Shown: positions 36,057 to 45,980 of the stretch, in pieces
Position numbering within the stretch: the stretch's first letter is position 1
Layout: every line of letters starts with the position of its first letter
Assembly (NCBI RefSeq): GCF_937958975.1
Contig: NZ_CALGRE010000045.1
Location: 1-64,000 of the forward strand
Reading direction: 5' to 3'
Origin: an uncultured Eubacterium sp.
GTDB taxonomy: Bacteria; Bacillota; Clostridia; Lachnospirales; Lachnospiraceae
DNA: 64,000 nucleotides
Notes under the pieces: generated by a model
Database searches by the model: none
Seen by the model: only the letters and a program-made list of their open reading frames with translations
Told to the model about the DNA's origin: nothing
Translations under genes and position numbers: made by a program

Positions 36057-37412
36057 ATGTGGAATAAATTATGTGGAAAAGTGTTAATCGAATATTTAAA
36101 AGAATTAGAACACCATAAAATTGCATACTTTATTTTGAGAAATTACCAGGGGCTTCCGTTTGAAAATACAGCAAAAGATATAGATATTGTTGTTGAGCCA
36201 AAGCAAGTAAAAGTTGCTTATCGGTTGTTAAGAGAAGTGTTTTCAAACAACGATTTAGAGTATTACGATGAATTTAGAACTTCAAAAATGATATGTATGC
36301 ATGGCATGAGTATTAAAAATAATATAGGAATACATATTGATTTACTTCAGGGATTAAATACAAAAGGATATGAATTAGAAAAATTTGATAAAATGTACGA
36401 CCATACACAAGAATATAGAGGAATGGTGGTATTAGAGGATAAATATGAGGCGTTTTGGCTTTATATTTGTAAGTTATTTGGCCAGAAAAGACCTATTGTG
36501 AAATTAGAATATCAGGAAAAGATAAGTAATTTATTAAAGAATAATTCAGATTTTTTTATTGAAGAATTATCTAAAAGAGTTTCAAAGTCATATTTACAGC
36601 GTGTGAAGTCTTACATATTAACAAGAGATTATGATGCTATATTAAATGATTATAAACAATTAAATAAAGAGATTAAGATAAATGTAAGGTATAGAAGTCC
36701 CATAAAGACTTTGTTAAATCGTATACAGTTTTTACTGGAAAAGTTAGAAAGAATTGTTTTCAGATATAATAAATATTCACGCACAATTGGTATGATAGCG
36801 CCAGATGGAACAGGAAAGTCAAGTTTACTTAAAGAAATTAAAAATAGTTTAAATTACTACTATGTTTCGGAGAATAAATGCAGGTCTTATCATTTTAGGC
36901 CTACAATTGTTCCCAATTTAAACGAAATGGGGCAAAAGATAAAGATAACAAAAGAGTCAGATAATGTAACAGATAGAGAACAGATACAGCAATCAGGGCC
37001 AATTATTTCCCTGATTAGGATTATCTATTATTCTATGGATTATATTGTTGGATGGAGAAAACAGATAAGAGTAGATGTTCACTACGACAAATATTCGGTT
37101 TTTGACAGGTATAGTTATGATATGATTGTTGACCCTAAACGAAGTAAAATAAAATTACCCTATTGGGTGAGGCGTTTTTTTGTGGCATTAACACCAAAAC
37201 CCAAAGTAATGTTTTGTCTCGTTGCGAATCCTGAGACTATTTATGGAAGAAAACAGGAATTGTCATTGATAGAAATAGAAAGGCAATTAGGAGAATATAA
37301 AAAGCTAAAAAAAGTATATCCTAATATACATTTTTTAGATGCTGAAAAATCGATAAATGTTTTATGTGACGAGGCAATGAAAATTATATTGGATAATTAT
37401 ACAAAACAGTAA
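36057..37412 (+). CDS. Nucleotidyltransferase-like / thymidylate-kinase-like fusion
   Basis: A 451-residue two-part protein. Residues about 1-200 resemble the uncharacterised nucleotidyltransferase family (FILRNYQGLPF...KDIDIVVEPKQV, with the Asp-x-Asp of NTase folds). From about 240 a P-loop kinase domain begins with Walker A in IAPDGTGKSSLL and continues to FDRYSYDMIVDPKRS, the DRY-like motif of thymidylate kinases, and a lid region. dTMP kinase as such is unlikely in an operon of this kind, so I infer a sugar, lipid or glycan kinase. It is translated 9 bases after the GT32-like gene and 12 before an APH-fold kinase. Confidence 0.78.
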   Translation: MWNKLCGKVLIEYLKELEHHKIAYFILRNYQGLPFENTAKDIDIVVEPKQVKVAYRLLREVFSNNDLEYYDEFRTSKMICMHGMSIKNNIGIHIDLLQGLNTKGYELEKFDKMYDHTQEYRGMVVLEDKYEAFWLYICKLFGQKRPIVKLEYQEKISNLLKNNSDFFIEELSKRVSKSYLQRVKSYILTRDYDAILNDYKQLNKEIKINVRYRSPIKTLLNRIQFLLEKLERIVFRYNKYSRTIGMIAPDGTGKSSLLKEIKNSLNYYYVSENKCRSYHFRPTIVPNLNEMGQKIKITKESDNVTDREQIQQSGPIISLIRIIYYSMDYIVGWRKQIRVDVHYDKYSVFDRYSYDMIVDPKRSKIKLPYWVRRFFVALTPKPKVMFCLVANPETIYGRKQELSLIEIERQLGEYKKLKKVYPNIHFLDAEKSINVLCDEAMKIILDNYTKQ

Positions 37413-37424
37413 TGGGAGACTTTA

Positions 37425-38540
37425 ATGGTAAAAGATGATTTTTTTAATCAAATTTTTCAAGAGAATATAAATGGTCATAAATATTTCGTTTTTGATAATG
37501 GAAAAAAGACATGGATTATTCCGGCTAAAAATATGAATAAGGGATTTGGCATATATCAGGCATCTAATATAAAGGGGAAAATAATGAAAACAGTTTTTCC
37601 AATGATTAGATGGAGTAAAATAGTGAGAAAAGTTGCAAAATGCCAAATAAAAAAATTGTCTTTAAAAAAGGAAATTATTCAGATAATAGAAAGGTATTGT
37701 GATAACGATTATCAATGTTCAGTTTATTATGGAAATTTAGATGAATCTCAACAGAATGCAAAAGCTACAATACAGGTTTTTAACAAAAATAAAATCTTTG
37801 TATATATTAAAATAACGAAAAATGCAGAGAATAAGAAGACGTTTGTAAAAGAAAAGAGGGCATTGCAATATTTAGAAAAAAAAGAAATAGATAATATTCC
37901 AAAATGTCTTGCTATTCATAAATTTGGAGAATGGAGTGCGTTTATCCAGGACACAACAAACAAAAAAATAAAAAGCAGTTTTGTATTTTCAGAAGCGCAC
38001 TGGGATTTTTTAATCAATATTTACAATGCTACAAAATGTGCAGCAAAGTATCAGAATAGTGATATATGTATTTATTTTAATAAGCTCTCTGATTTAATAG
38101 CCAATAACCCTGAATTGAAAAAAAATGCTGTTTTATGTGGGTCGTTATCTTATGTGAAAGATTGGCTTGGAGCGGGAGAAAAGATTTATACTTTTGCGCA
38201 TGGGGATTTTACTCCGTGGAATACATATATGGTGGAAGATAAAATATATGCATACGATTTTGAATATTGTTTGGAGAGAGCTGTTCCTTTTTTTGATTTT
38301 TTTCATTTTATTTGTCAAAAAAATCTTATTATGCGGGGAATGGATACAAAAAATACAATTAAAGAATACAATATATTTAAATCACGAATGTTACGGTTTA
38401 TAGGCGAGCCGGATAAGGCATTTTGTTCTTATCTTCTTTATACTATTACTTTTTATCTGGTGCGGACAGAGAATCAAATGGATTTAGATGATAGTAAAAT
38501 AAAATATAGATTGAGTCTTTTAGAAATTTTATCTAAATAA
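37425..38540 (+). CDS. APH/choline-kinase-fold phosphotransferase
   Basis: A 371-residue protein with the kinase motifs of the aminoglycoside phosphotransferase superfamily: IKITKNAENKKTFVKEKRAL near a probable ATP-binding Lys, the catalytic Brenner motif FAHGDFTPWNTYM (about 255-267, HGDxxxxN) and the metal-binding AYDFEYC. The first ~110 residues are extra and unassigned. It follows directly after the NTase/TMK-like fusion, so the two probably act together on one substrate. Phosphorylation of a lipid-linked sugar or of the polymer is a reasonable guess. Antibiotic resistance is unlikely in this context. Confidence 0.75.
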   Translation: MVKDDFFNQIFQENINGHKYFVFDNGKKTWIIPAKNMNKGFGIYQASNIKGKIMKTVFPMIRWSKIVRKVAKCQIKKLSLKKEIIQIIERYCDNDYQCSVYYGNLDESQQNAKATIQVFNKNKIFVYIKITKNAENKKTFVKEKRALQYLEKKEIDNIPKCLAIHKFGEWSAFIQDTTNKKIKSSFVFSEAHWDFLINIYNATKCAAKYQNSDICIYFNKLSDLIANNPELKKNAVLCGSLSYVKDWLGAGEKIYTFAHGDFTPWNTYMVEDKIYAYDFEYCLERAVPFFDFFHFICQKNLIMRGMDTKNTIKEYNIFKSRMLRFIGEPDKAFCSYLLYTITFYLVRTENQMDLDDSKIKYRLSLLEILSK

Positions 38541-38550
38541 GAGGTATTAA

Positions 38551-39891
38551 ATGAAAATATTACATTATTCATTGGGCTTTCCACCATATGCAAGGGGTGG
38601 TTTGACGAAATATGCAGTAGATTTGGCTATGGAGCAGAAGAAGCATGGGCATGATGTGGCTATGTTATGGCCCGGTACAATTATGCGTTTCGGTTGTCCC
38701 AAAATTGTAAAAACACGGGATTACTTTGGAATTAAGAGCTATGAGTTGAAAAATCCGGAGTTTTTACCACAAATATATGGAATTAAAGAGTTTGAACAGT
38801 TTCAGGTAGATGTAAATATGAAAGTTTACATAAAATTCTTACAAAAAATGAAACCGGATATTATTCATATACATACATTAATGGGAATGCATATTAATTT
38901 TTTAGAAGCTGCCAGACAGTTAGGGGTTAAGACAGTATATACAACGCATGACTTTTTTGGTATTTGTCCTAAAAGCACATTATTTTTTAACAAGAAGAGC
39001 TGCAAAGATAATTTTGATTGCAGTGGATGTGCAGTATGTTGTGAGAATGCACTCGGAATAAATAAGATGAGAGTTTTGCAAAGCCGATTTTATAGAAGTA
39101 TTAAAAATACGAAAATTGTTCAAAAAGTTAGATTAAATCAGAAAGAAAGAGTGTTTGCACTTGAGGATGAGGTTAAGGAAGTAGATGAAAATAACGAGTT
39201 GGCGAAAGAAAGATATGCCCGTTTAAGAGAAGGGTATCTCGAATATTTTAAGAGAATTACTGTAATACATTTTAATAGTAGTTATATGAAAGCAGTTTTT
39301 GAAAAGTATATGAATATAGACAAAGGTATTGTATGTAATATAACTCATAGTCAAATTAAAGATAATAAGTATCAGTATAATAAAGTAATTCAAAATCATG
39401 TACTGCAGATAACTTATATGGGTCCAATTGCAGAATACAAAGGGTTTTACTTGTTAAAAAATGTTTTGGACAAGTTATATGAAGAGGGAATGCAAAATTT
39501 TCAGCTTACTATATATCATGAAATTTCTAATCCGGAACCATATATGAAAGTTATGCCGCCATATCGGTATGAAAATCTAAATCAAGTAATGAATCGTGCA
39601 GATATAGTTGTGGCATTACATGATGTTTCGTATGGATTTACTGTATTAGAGGCGTTAAGTTATGGTGTTCCTGTTTTTGTCACAGAGGAAGTAGGAGCTA
39701 AAGATTTGGTAATTCATAATGAGACAGGTGTGATTTGTGAATATAATTTTGAAAGCGTAAAGGAAAATATTCGAAGCTTATTGGAAGATTTAGAAAAAGT
39801 AGAAAGTATGAAGAAAAATATCAAAGAGAAATTCAAAGTGCCTGAAATGGAAGAACATATTAAAGAATTAATTGAAACAGTTTATAAATAG
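38551..39891 (+). CDS. Family 4 glycosyltransferase with Cys-rich insert
   Basis: 446 residues, GT-B fold. The N-terminal acceptor domain starts LHYSLGFPPYARGGLTKYA and includes IIHIHTLMGMH and TTHDFFGICPKS. The donor domain carries ITYMGPIAEYKGFYLLKNVL and YGFTVLEALSYGVPVF. Between them (about 150-170) is a short Cys-rich stretch with CSGCAVCCENALG, seen in some GT4 enzymes that hold a metal or iron-sulfur-like site there, and a charged helical insertion (about 200-240). Standard ten-base gap from the kinase gene. Confidence 0.88.
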   Translation: MKILHYSLGFPPYARGGLTKYAVDLAMEQKKHGHDVAMLWPGTIMRFGCPKIVKTRDYFGIKSYELKNPEFLPQIYGIKEFEQFQVDVNMKVYIKFLQKMKPDIIHIHTLMGMHINFLEAARQLGVKTVYTTHDFFGICPKSTLFFNKKSCKDNFDCSGCAVCCENALGINKMRVLQSRFYRSIKNTKIVQKVRLNQKERVFALEDEVKEVDENNELAKERYARLREGYLEYFKRITVIHFNSSYMKAVFEKYMNIDKGIVCNITHSQIKDNKYQYNKVIQNHVLQITYMGPIAEYKGFYLLKNVLDKLYEEGMQNFQLTIYHEISNPEPYMKVMPPYRYENLNQVMNRADIVVALHDVSYGFTVLEALSYGVPVFVTEEVGAKDLVIHNETGVICEYNFESVKENIRSLLEDLEKVESMKKNIKEKFKVPEMEEHIKELIETVYK

Positions 39892-39937
39892 ATGTTACAA
39901 ATTATATTATTACATAAGGAATAAGGTTAATATAAAA

Positions 39938-41086
39938 ATGAAAAGAAAGAAAGTATTAATAGTGTCGTATTATCTTAATTTGAGGGATACGGACAGATGT
40001 TATACTGTTTTAAAGTATTTCACGGAAAGAGAATATGAAATTCAATTGTTATGTGGAAATTATGATCATAATTCTAAAACAAAGGTACATTATGATATTG
40101 ATGTGGCTGAAGAAATCGATGTTATTCCATATAAAAAAAATATGTCGCTCACGAGAATGATTTCGGCATGGAAGTTTGGGTTAAATATAAAGAAAAGAAT
40201 AAAAAATATGGAGGCTGATATTATTTATGTTGTAGGTCCGCCAAATTCTACAGCATACCTGTTAAGAAAAACTGCAAAGAAAAAAGGAGCATTTTTCGTT
40301 TCTGATATTTATGATTTATATCCCGAAACAATACCATTTAATAAAAACATAAAAAAAGCAGCGAAGATTTGTGGATTTTGGTGGTGGTCTTATTTGCGAA
40401 ATTCCGTGATAAACAAGTGTGATTGTTTTATTGGTTCGTGTAAATATTATTTTACCTTGTTAAATCTTAAAGAATGTGAAAAACTAAAAGTTGTTCCATT
40501 GTGTAAAAGTGAAAAGAGTGTCAGAAGAACAGAAATATTAGATACTGATAAGTTAAATATACTTTATCTTGGAGCATTAACAGGAAATTATGACTTTGAA
40601 GGACTTGTTGAGATTATGGAAAAAATCAACAAAACAAAACCGGCGAAACTTAGTATTATCGGAGACGGACCAAGAAAGGAATGGCTTCTAAAAGAATTAG
40701 ACAGTAGAAAGATTCCGTATGATTTTCTTGGTAGAGTTTATGATGAGGATATGAAAGCAAACGTCATGAAAAAGTGTCATTTCGGATTTAATGGATTTAA
40801 GGAAAATGTTGCAATTGCACTTTCCTATAAAAGTATGGAGTATATGTCAAATGCCTTGGCGCTTATAAATTGCTGCAAAGAAGATACATGGGACATGGTT
40901 AATCAAAAGAATATTGGAATAAACTATAATCATGCTATAATAGACCAGGTGGTGGAAAAGATATGTCAATTTAGTCCCGAAGAGATATTTGAAATGCAAA
41001 ATTGTGCGGCTATGCAATATGATGAGAATTTTTCGTACGAATGTTATAAAAAGAAAATGGATGAATTATTTGAAAATATCGACTAG
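39938..41086 (+). CDS. Family 4 glycosyltransferase
   Basis: 382 residues, GT-B. The ATG at 39938 is used, since the longer frame from 39872 overlaps the preceding gene and starts with TTG; AAGGAATAAGGT lies upstream. It opens KVLIVSYYLNLRDTDRCYTV, has DIYDLYPETIPFNK (acceptor side) and ILYLGALTGNYDFEGLVEIM and SIIGDGPRKEWL in the donor domain. The closing E-x7-E region is changed to ALSYKSMEYMSNALALI, as in WbuB-like transferases. Likely adds one sugar of the repeat unit. Confidence 0.87.
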   Translation: MKRKKVLIVSYYLNLRDTDRCYTVLKYFTEREYEIQLLCGNYDHNSKTKVHYDIDVAEEIDVIPYKKNMSLTRMISAWKFGLNIKKRIKNMEADIIYVVGPPNSTAYLLRKTAKKKGAFFVSDIYDLYPETIPFNKNIKKAAKICGFWWWSYLRNSVINKCDCFIGSCKYYFTLLNLKECEKLKVVPLCKSEKSVRRTEILDTDKLNILYLGALTGNYDFEGLVEIMEKINKTKPAKLSIIGDGPRKEWLLKELDSRKIPYDFLGRVYDEDMKANVMKKCHFGFNGFKENVAIALSYKSMEYMSNALALINCCKEDTWDMVNQKNIGINYNHAIIDQVVEKICQFSPEEIFEMQNCAAMQYDENFSYECYKKKMDELFENID

Positions 41087-41149
41087 GAATAGAAAATGCG
41101 AATTTAGAGGAATGCATATTAACAAAAACGGAAAAGAAAGGTAAAAAAT

Positions 41150-42418
41150 ATGTTTCAACCAGTCATAAAAATAAATACAAAATGGACGAAAGATATTTCA
41201 GTAACGGTCCTATTATTATTTCTGATTCAGTCTATGTTTAACAATGAACTTAGAGTGATAGTATATACATTTTTACTTGTTGCTGTATTTTTACTGAATA
41301 AAAGGATTGTTGTTCCGGCAATTTATGGTGCAAGAATATATTTTATATCGATTCTTATAATGATAGTTTATGGTTTTTTTGTTAATGATATGTCAGGTTT
41401 GTTTAAGGGAACGTTTTATGTCATTAATAATATTATGATTGTTATTGTTGGGTATTATGCATGCAGGTTTGAGAGAAATAAATCATTGATGAAAACGCTT
41501 TATTTTGTATGTGCAATACAGCTGGCTGGCGACTGGCTCAAATTATTAATAAATATAGCAGATATAGGCACGCTTGGAAGTTTAAGAAACGTATTCAACA
41601 ATCATATAATGGATTTGATGATGTTTTCGGTTTTATTATTTTATGAGTGCGTGTTAAATAAAAAAACTATCTATGGGAAAAAGAGAGATTTATTTTTGAT
41701 ATTAGCCATAATGGTAACAGTATTAGTTTCTCTTGGAAGAACGCAGATACTGTGTATGATTATCGGTGTTTTTGTTGCTTATATCATACCTATAATTAAG
41801 GCGGAAAAGAAGCAGCGGTTTGTTATGAATCTGATTGTCTCTACAGCGGTTGGAGTTTGTCTTGTATTTCTGACATTTTTGTTTTTACCGGAGGATTTTA
41901 CCGCTCCGTTTGTTAATAAAGTTGAGAAGACTTTTACAGAGCTATCTACGGATAACGAATTTGATGATGAGTCAAGTATCAGTAGTAACTGGAGAGGATA
42001 TGAAAAGAAAAATGCAGAAGAACAGTGGCAGAAGACAAATATTGCTGAGCAGGTATTTGGTCAGGGAATAGGAACTGAAATTAAATTAAAAAATCTGCCA
42101 AAGACACAGAGACAGGAATATGGACTTACAAATAGCAGTACCCCATTATTACATAATGGATATTATACATTACTTACAAAAGGCGGAGTTTTAGCTGTTT
42201 TTGGAATTTTATTCTGGCTTTTATATCCGATTAGGATTTTGAGTTCAAAAGTAAAATCAAAGTATCTAATTGACATTTATACACAAATGCTAATTGTAAA
42301 TGTTATGATGATGGTTACCACATATGTAATAAGAGGACTTATTGGAAGCGGTACATTTTTGGTTTGGGGTACTATTATAGGATGGAATAGTTGTAAATTA
42401 AAACAAATATTAAAATAA
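41150..42418 (+). CDS. Wzy-like O-antigen/polysaccharide polymerase
   Basis: A 422-residue integral membrane protein with about ten hydrophobic segments. One large hydrophilic loop (about residues 255-335, DESSISSNWRGYEKKNAE... and VFGQGIGTEIK) faces outward and carries the pattern typical of Wzy polymerases: SSxxxR near its start and an FGxGxG motif before the next helices. It would join lipid-linked repeat units on the outer face of the membrane. No other polymerase candidate is in the locus, and the flippase is four genes downstream, which supports a Wzx/Wzy-type pathway. Confidence 0.85.
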   Translation: MFQPVIKINTKWTKDISVTVLLLFLIQSMFNNELRVIVYTFLLVAVFLLNKRIVVPAIYGARIYFISILIMIVYGFFVNDMSGLFKGTFYVINNIMIVIVGYYACRFERNKSLMKTLYFVCAIQLAGDWLKLLINIADIGTLGSLRNVFNNHIMDLMMFSVLLFYECVLNKKTIYGKKRDLFLILAIMVTVLVSLGRTQILCMIIGVFVAYIIPIIKAEKKQRFVMNLIVSTAVGVCLVFLTFLFLPEDFTAPFVNKVEKTFTELSTDNEFDDESSISSNWRGYEKKNAEEQWQKTNIAEQVFGQGIGTEIKLKNLPKTQRQEYGLTNSSTPLLHNGYYTLLTKGGVLAVFGILFWLLYPIRILSSKVKSKYLIDIYTQMLIVNVMMMVTTYVIRGLIGSGTFLVWGTIIGWNSCKLKQILK

Positions 42419-42449
42419 CTATGGATTTACAAAGATTGATGGAGGTTAT

Positions 42450-43535
42450 ATGAATAATAGAATTGTGGGCATAGATGTGATTAAAGGGATAAGTATTATG
42501 TTGGTTGTTATATATCATACAATCACATCCAGCTATATTTCTCCGGTGCAGTTCTTGGATTTTTTGAGTGCATTTTTATTAAACGCCTTCTTTTTTGCTG
42601 CAGGGTGGGTATATGCATATAGTAAGAATAATAATAATTACAAAACTAAAATTAAGAGAAAAATTATAGCTCTGGGGATTCCATATATATTATTGAGTGT
42701 GTTTGCCATAGTATATCAGTTTATTGTGGGTACTGTATTTGGAAATAATTTTATCAGTGATACATATCATGGAAAGCAGTTGTTATTAAGAAATCTTTAT
42801 TGTGCGTTTTCACTTACAGGAATAGGAACGTTATGGTTTTTACCGGTTATACTGATTGCAAATATAGTATTGATATATCTAATAAAAAAGACAGAAAAAT
42901 GTAAAAATCAGACACTTATTATGGGGCTGGTCTGTTTAATTATGTATTTGTTTTATGTTTTTGTCATATGTAGGATTGATATAAATATTACAAATACAAC
43001 ATCAAAAATCATATTTGAGGAAGTGAGATTTCTTGATAGGATAGTTATTGGATGTGTGTATATTGTCATGGGATATATTGCCAATAAAATATTATCAAAA
43101 TTAAATTTTGGAAATATAGCGAATTTATTCATTGGTGTAGCATTTCTGGTATTGGGAGCTGTTTTATATCATTTTGAGTTGGAATTTTATAAGGTATTAT
43201 ATACTTTAGCAGAAACGCTTATTATAATTCATTTGTGCAATTACCGGTGGGCAGCCATACTTACAAAGCCGGTAAGTTATTTAGGTGAAAACTCTCTTTA
43301 TATAATGGTAATTCACTATATCTTTGTTCAGCCTGTTGTCATGAAAATGATTTGGGGAAGCTATTATTTTATGAATACACCACTATTTACAAAGAGAATC
43401 GTATTATTCTTTGTGGTTTTGGCGGTTACATTAATAATTACTGAAATTGGCAAACGAGTTGATGATATTTTGTTTTTATTCGGAAAGGGTGAACGGTTTA
43501 AAGAGCTTCAGAAGAGGATACTAAGAAGGAGTTAA
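42450..43535 (+). CDS. Acyltransferase family 3 membrane protein
   Basis: A 361-residue protein with about ten membrane segments that matches the acyltransferase-3 (OafA/NodX-type) family: GIDVIKGISIMLVVIYHT at residues 6-23, with the conserved His of the first helix, and GTLWFLPVILIANIVLI near 125. These enzymes put acetyl or other acyl groups on surface sugars, using cytoplasmic acyl-CoA. In this operon it would decorate the exopolysaccharide. GGAGGT precedes the ATG. Confidence 0.9.
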   Translation: MNNRIVGIDVIKGISIMLVVIYHTITSSYISPVQFLDFLSAFLLNAFFFAAGWVYAYSKNNNNYKTKIKRKIIALGIPYILLSVFAIVYQFIVGTVFGNNFISDTYHGKQLLLRNLYCAFSLTGIGTLWFLPVILIANIVLIYLIKKTEKCKNQTLIMGLVCLIMYLFYVFVICRIDINITNTTSKIIFEEVRFLDRIVIGCVYIVMGYIANKILSKLNFGNIANLFIGVAFLVLGAVLYHFELEFYKVLYTLAETLIIIHLCNYRWAAILTKPVSYLGENSLYIMVIHYIFVQPVVMKMIWGSYYFMNTPLFTKRIVLFFVVLAVTLIITEIGKRVDDILFLFGKGERFKELQKRILRRS

Positions 43536-43538
43536 AAT

Positions 43539-44483
43539 ATGAATAATGAAGTGATGTTAAGTATATATATTGCTACTTATAATCATGAAAAATATATTGC
43601 ACAGGCATTAGATGGTGTGTTGAAACAAAAAACGAAGTATTCTTATGAGATATTAGTTGGTGAAGACTGCTCTCCGGATGGGACAAGAGATATATTGAAA
43701 CAGTATGAGGAAAAGTATCCGGGGAAATTTCGCATGTTTTATAGAGAAAAAAATATGCATGGACAGCATCCTAACAATGCAGGCGATTTAAAACGCCGGT
43801 GTAGAGGTAAATATATTATTGCCTTAGAAGGTGATGATTATTGGATTGATGAAAATAAGATTGAAAAACAAATTGAGTTTTTAGAGAAGCATGAGGATTA
43901 TGTTGCAGTTGCCCATAATTGTATTGTTGTAGATGAAAATTCTAAACCGTGTGGCAAAAGTTATCCTGAATGTAAAGATGAGGAATATACAATAAAACAT
44001 TTCGCAAGCGAAATAATGCCGGGACAACTCACGACAGTGATGTGTCGAAACTATATAAAAGACGATACAATGGATACAGCTTTTTTTTTGAATAAGGGAC
44101 TCAGTCCGGGAGACAGGCTGGCATATTTTGCATTTATATTAAATGGGAAAGTATATTGTATTCAAGAACCAATGAGTGCATATCGACAAATTAGAAAAAG
44201 TGGTACAAGCTTTACGGCAGCATATAAGTATAACTTTAAAAAAGAAGAAAGATGGAACTATGCACTGATTGAATATTCTGAAAAAAATAATTTCAAAGAT
44301 GGTATTAAGTATGGAGAATTACTTTATTTTAGGAATTTGATAAGTGGATTAAGTTCTAAACAGTGCAGTGTCAGACAAATGTTGATTTATATGAAAAATA
44401 TAAATCATAAGTTTAGAACGGTTGTACTGTATATAAGACATTGGATTAGGCACCATGTTTTGCATAAAACATTGTGGGTATAA
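43539..44483 (+). CDS. Family 2 glycosyltransferase
   Basis: 314 residues, GT-A. Nucleotide-binding start LSIYIATYNHEKYIAQALDG (residues 6-25), VGEDCSPDGTRDIL, and the metal motif ALEGDDYW (about 96-103). It starts three bases after the acyltransferase gene, so translation is coupled. The C-terminal third is basic and probably membrane-peripheral. Transfer of one sugar of the repeat unit is inferred; the specific sugar is unknown. Confidence 0.9.
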   Translation: MNNEVMLSIYIATYNHEKYIAQALDGVLKQKTKYSYEILVGEDCSPDGTRDILKQYEEKYPGKFRMFYREKNMHGQHPNNAGDLKRRCRGKYIIALEGDDYWIDENKIEKQIEFLEKHEDYVAVAHNCIVVDENSKPCGKSYPECKDEEYTIKHFASEIMPGQLTTVMCRNYIKDDTMDTAFFLNKGLSPGDRLAYFAFILNGKVYCIQEPMSAYRQIRKSGTSFTAAYKYNFKKEERWNYALIEYSEKNNFKDGIKYGELLYFRNLISGLSSKQCSVRQMLIYMKNINHKFRTVVLYIRHWIRHHVLHKTLWV

Positions 44484-44506
44484 AGATGATTGTGTAGGCG
44501 AGGAAA

Positions 44507-45958
44507 ATGACGGAAGCAAATTTAAGAAATAAAACAATATCAGGATTAATATGGAGATTTTTGGAGCGCTGTGGCGCCCAAGGCGTTAATTTTATAGTGC
44601 AAATTGTATTGGCAAGACTAATTGCGCCGGAATTATATGGAACCATTGCATTGGTTACCGTATTTACAGCTATATTGCAGATATTTGTTGATAGTGGAAT
44701 GGGAAATGCGCTGATACAAAAGAAAGATGCAGACGATTTGGATTTTTCAAGTGTGTTTTATTTCAATATGGCAGTGTGCGGTGTGCTTTATTTGGGCATG
44801 TATATTGCATCGCCGTATATTGCATCATTTTATAATGATGATGAATTAGTAGCGGTGATTCGGGTTATGAGTCTTGTGCTTGTGATTGCGGGAGTGAAGA
44901 ATATTCAGCAGGCATATGTCTCTAAAACCATGCAGTTTAAAAGATTTTTCTTTGCAACTATAGGCGGAACTGTTGTAGCAGCAGTTGTCGGGATTTGGAT
45001 GGCTTATGCAGGATATGGAGTATGGGCTTTGGTTGCTCAGAATTTAACGAATAAAATAATTGATACAATTGTATTATGGCTCACTGTTAAATGGAGACCA
45101 AAGTTAATGTTTTCATTTAACAGATTAAAAGGACTGGTATCATATGGATGGAAGTTACTTGTTTCCGCATTGCTTGAGACTGTGTATAATAATGTAAGGC
45201 AGTTGATTATGGGAAAGTTAGATACGACAGCAGAACTAGGATATTATAATCGTGGAAAGCAGCTGCCTTTTACCATTATAGGAAATATTAATACATCCAT
45301 TGACAGTGTTTTGTTTCCGGCGTTATCCTCTCAGCAGGACGCTCTGGAAAGAGTAAAATCAATGACCAGAAGGGCGATAAAAATCAGTAGTTATATTATG
45401 TGGCCGATTATGATAGGGTTCGTATTTACAGCCGAACCTATTGTGGAACTATTGCTGACTCACAAATGGGCAGGATGTATACCATATCTTAGAATATTTT
45501 GTATAACATATGTGTTTTATCCGATACATTCTGCAAATTTGAATGCGATTAAGGCTGTGGGACGAAGTGATGTTTTTCTAAAATTAGAAATTATCAAGAA
45601 AGTTATAGGTATTATTGTCGTAATATGTACGATGTGGTTTGGGCCATTAGTTATGGCGTACAGCCTTTTATTTACCAGCCTTGTTAATCAAATTGTAAAT
45701 TCGTGGCCAAATAAGAAATTATTGAATTATAGCTATATAGAGCAGCTAAAGGATATTGCACCGTTTATGTTGCTTTCGGTTATAATGGGTGTGTGCGTTT
45801 ATGGGTTAAATTTTATTGGAATGGGATATGCAATTACACTTGTTTTTCAAATTATCTTAGGAGTAATAATATATGTAGCAGGTTCCGTTGTATTTAAGTT
45901 TGACAGCTTTTATTATTTATTAGATACGGTAAAAGGAATGTTTATAAGAAAAGAATAG
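44507..45958 (+). CDS. Wzx-type polysaccharide flippase
   Basis: A 483-residue membrane protein with about 12-14 helices of the MOP/PST exporter group. It begins TISGLIWRFLERCGAQGVNFIVQIVLARLI (split here as GLIWRFLERCGAQG) and continues with PELYGTIALVTVFTAILQ and DSGMGNALIQKKD, all typical for WzxC/TuaB-like flippases. It would move the lipid-linked repeat unit across the membrane for the polymerase at 41150. It closes the standard part of the locus; metabolic genes follow. Confidence 0.94.
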   Translation: MTEANLRNKTISGLIWRFLERCGAQGVNFIVQIVLARLIAPELYGTIALVTVFTAILQIFVDSGMGNALIQKKDADDLDFSSVFYFNMAVCGVLYLGMYIASPYIASFYNDDELVAVIRVMSLVLVIAGVKNIQQAYVSKTMQFKRFFFATIGGTVVAAVVGIWMAYAGYGVWALVAQNLTNKIIDTIVLWLTVKWRPKLMFSFNRLKGLVSYGWKLLVSALLETVYNNVRQLIMGKLDTTAELGYYNRGKQLPFTIIGNINTSIDSVLFPALSSQQDALERVKSMTRRAIKISSYIMWPIMIGFVFTAEPIVELLLTHKWAGCIPYLRIFCITYVFYPIHSANLNAIKAVGRSDVFLKLEIIKKVIGIIVVICTMWFGPLVMAYSLLFTSLVNQIVNSWPNKKLLNYSYIEQLKDIAPFMLLSVIMGVCVYGLNFIGMGYAITLVFQIILGVIIYVAGSVVFKFDSFYYLLDTVKGMFIRKE

Positions 45959-45980
45959 GAAATGAGAGCGAAATAGGCAT

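Noticed and set aside
37425..38540. Aminoglycoside resistance gene
   Set aside because: The APH-like motifs are shared by many small-molecule kinases and the gene is inside a polysaccharide operon next to another kinase.
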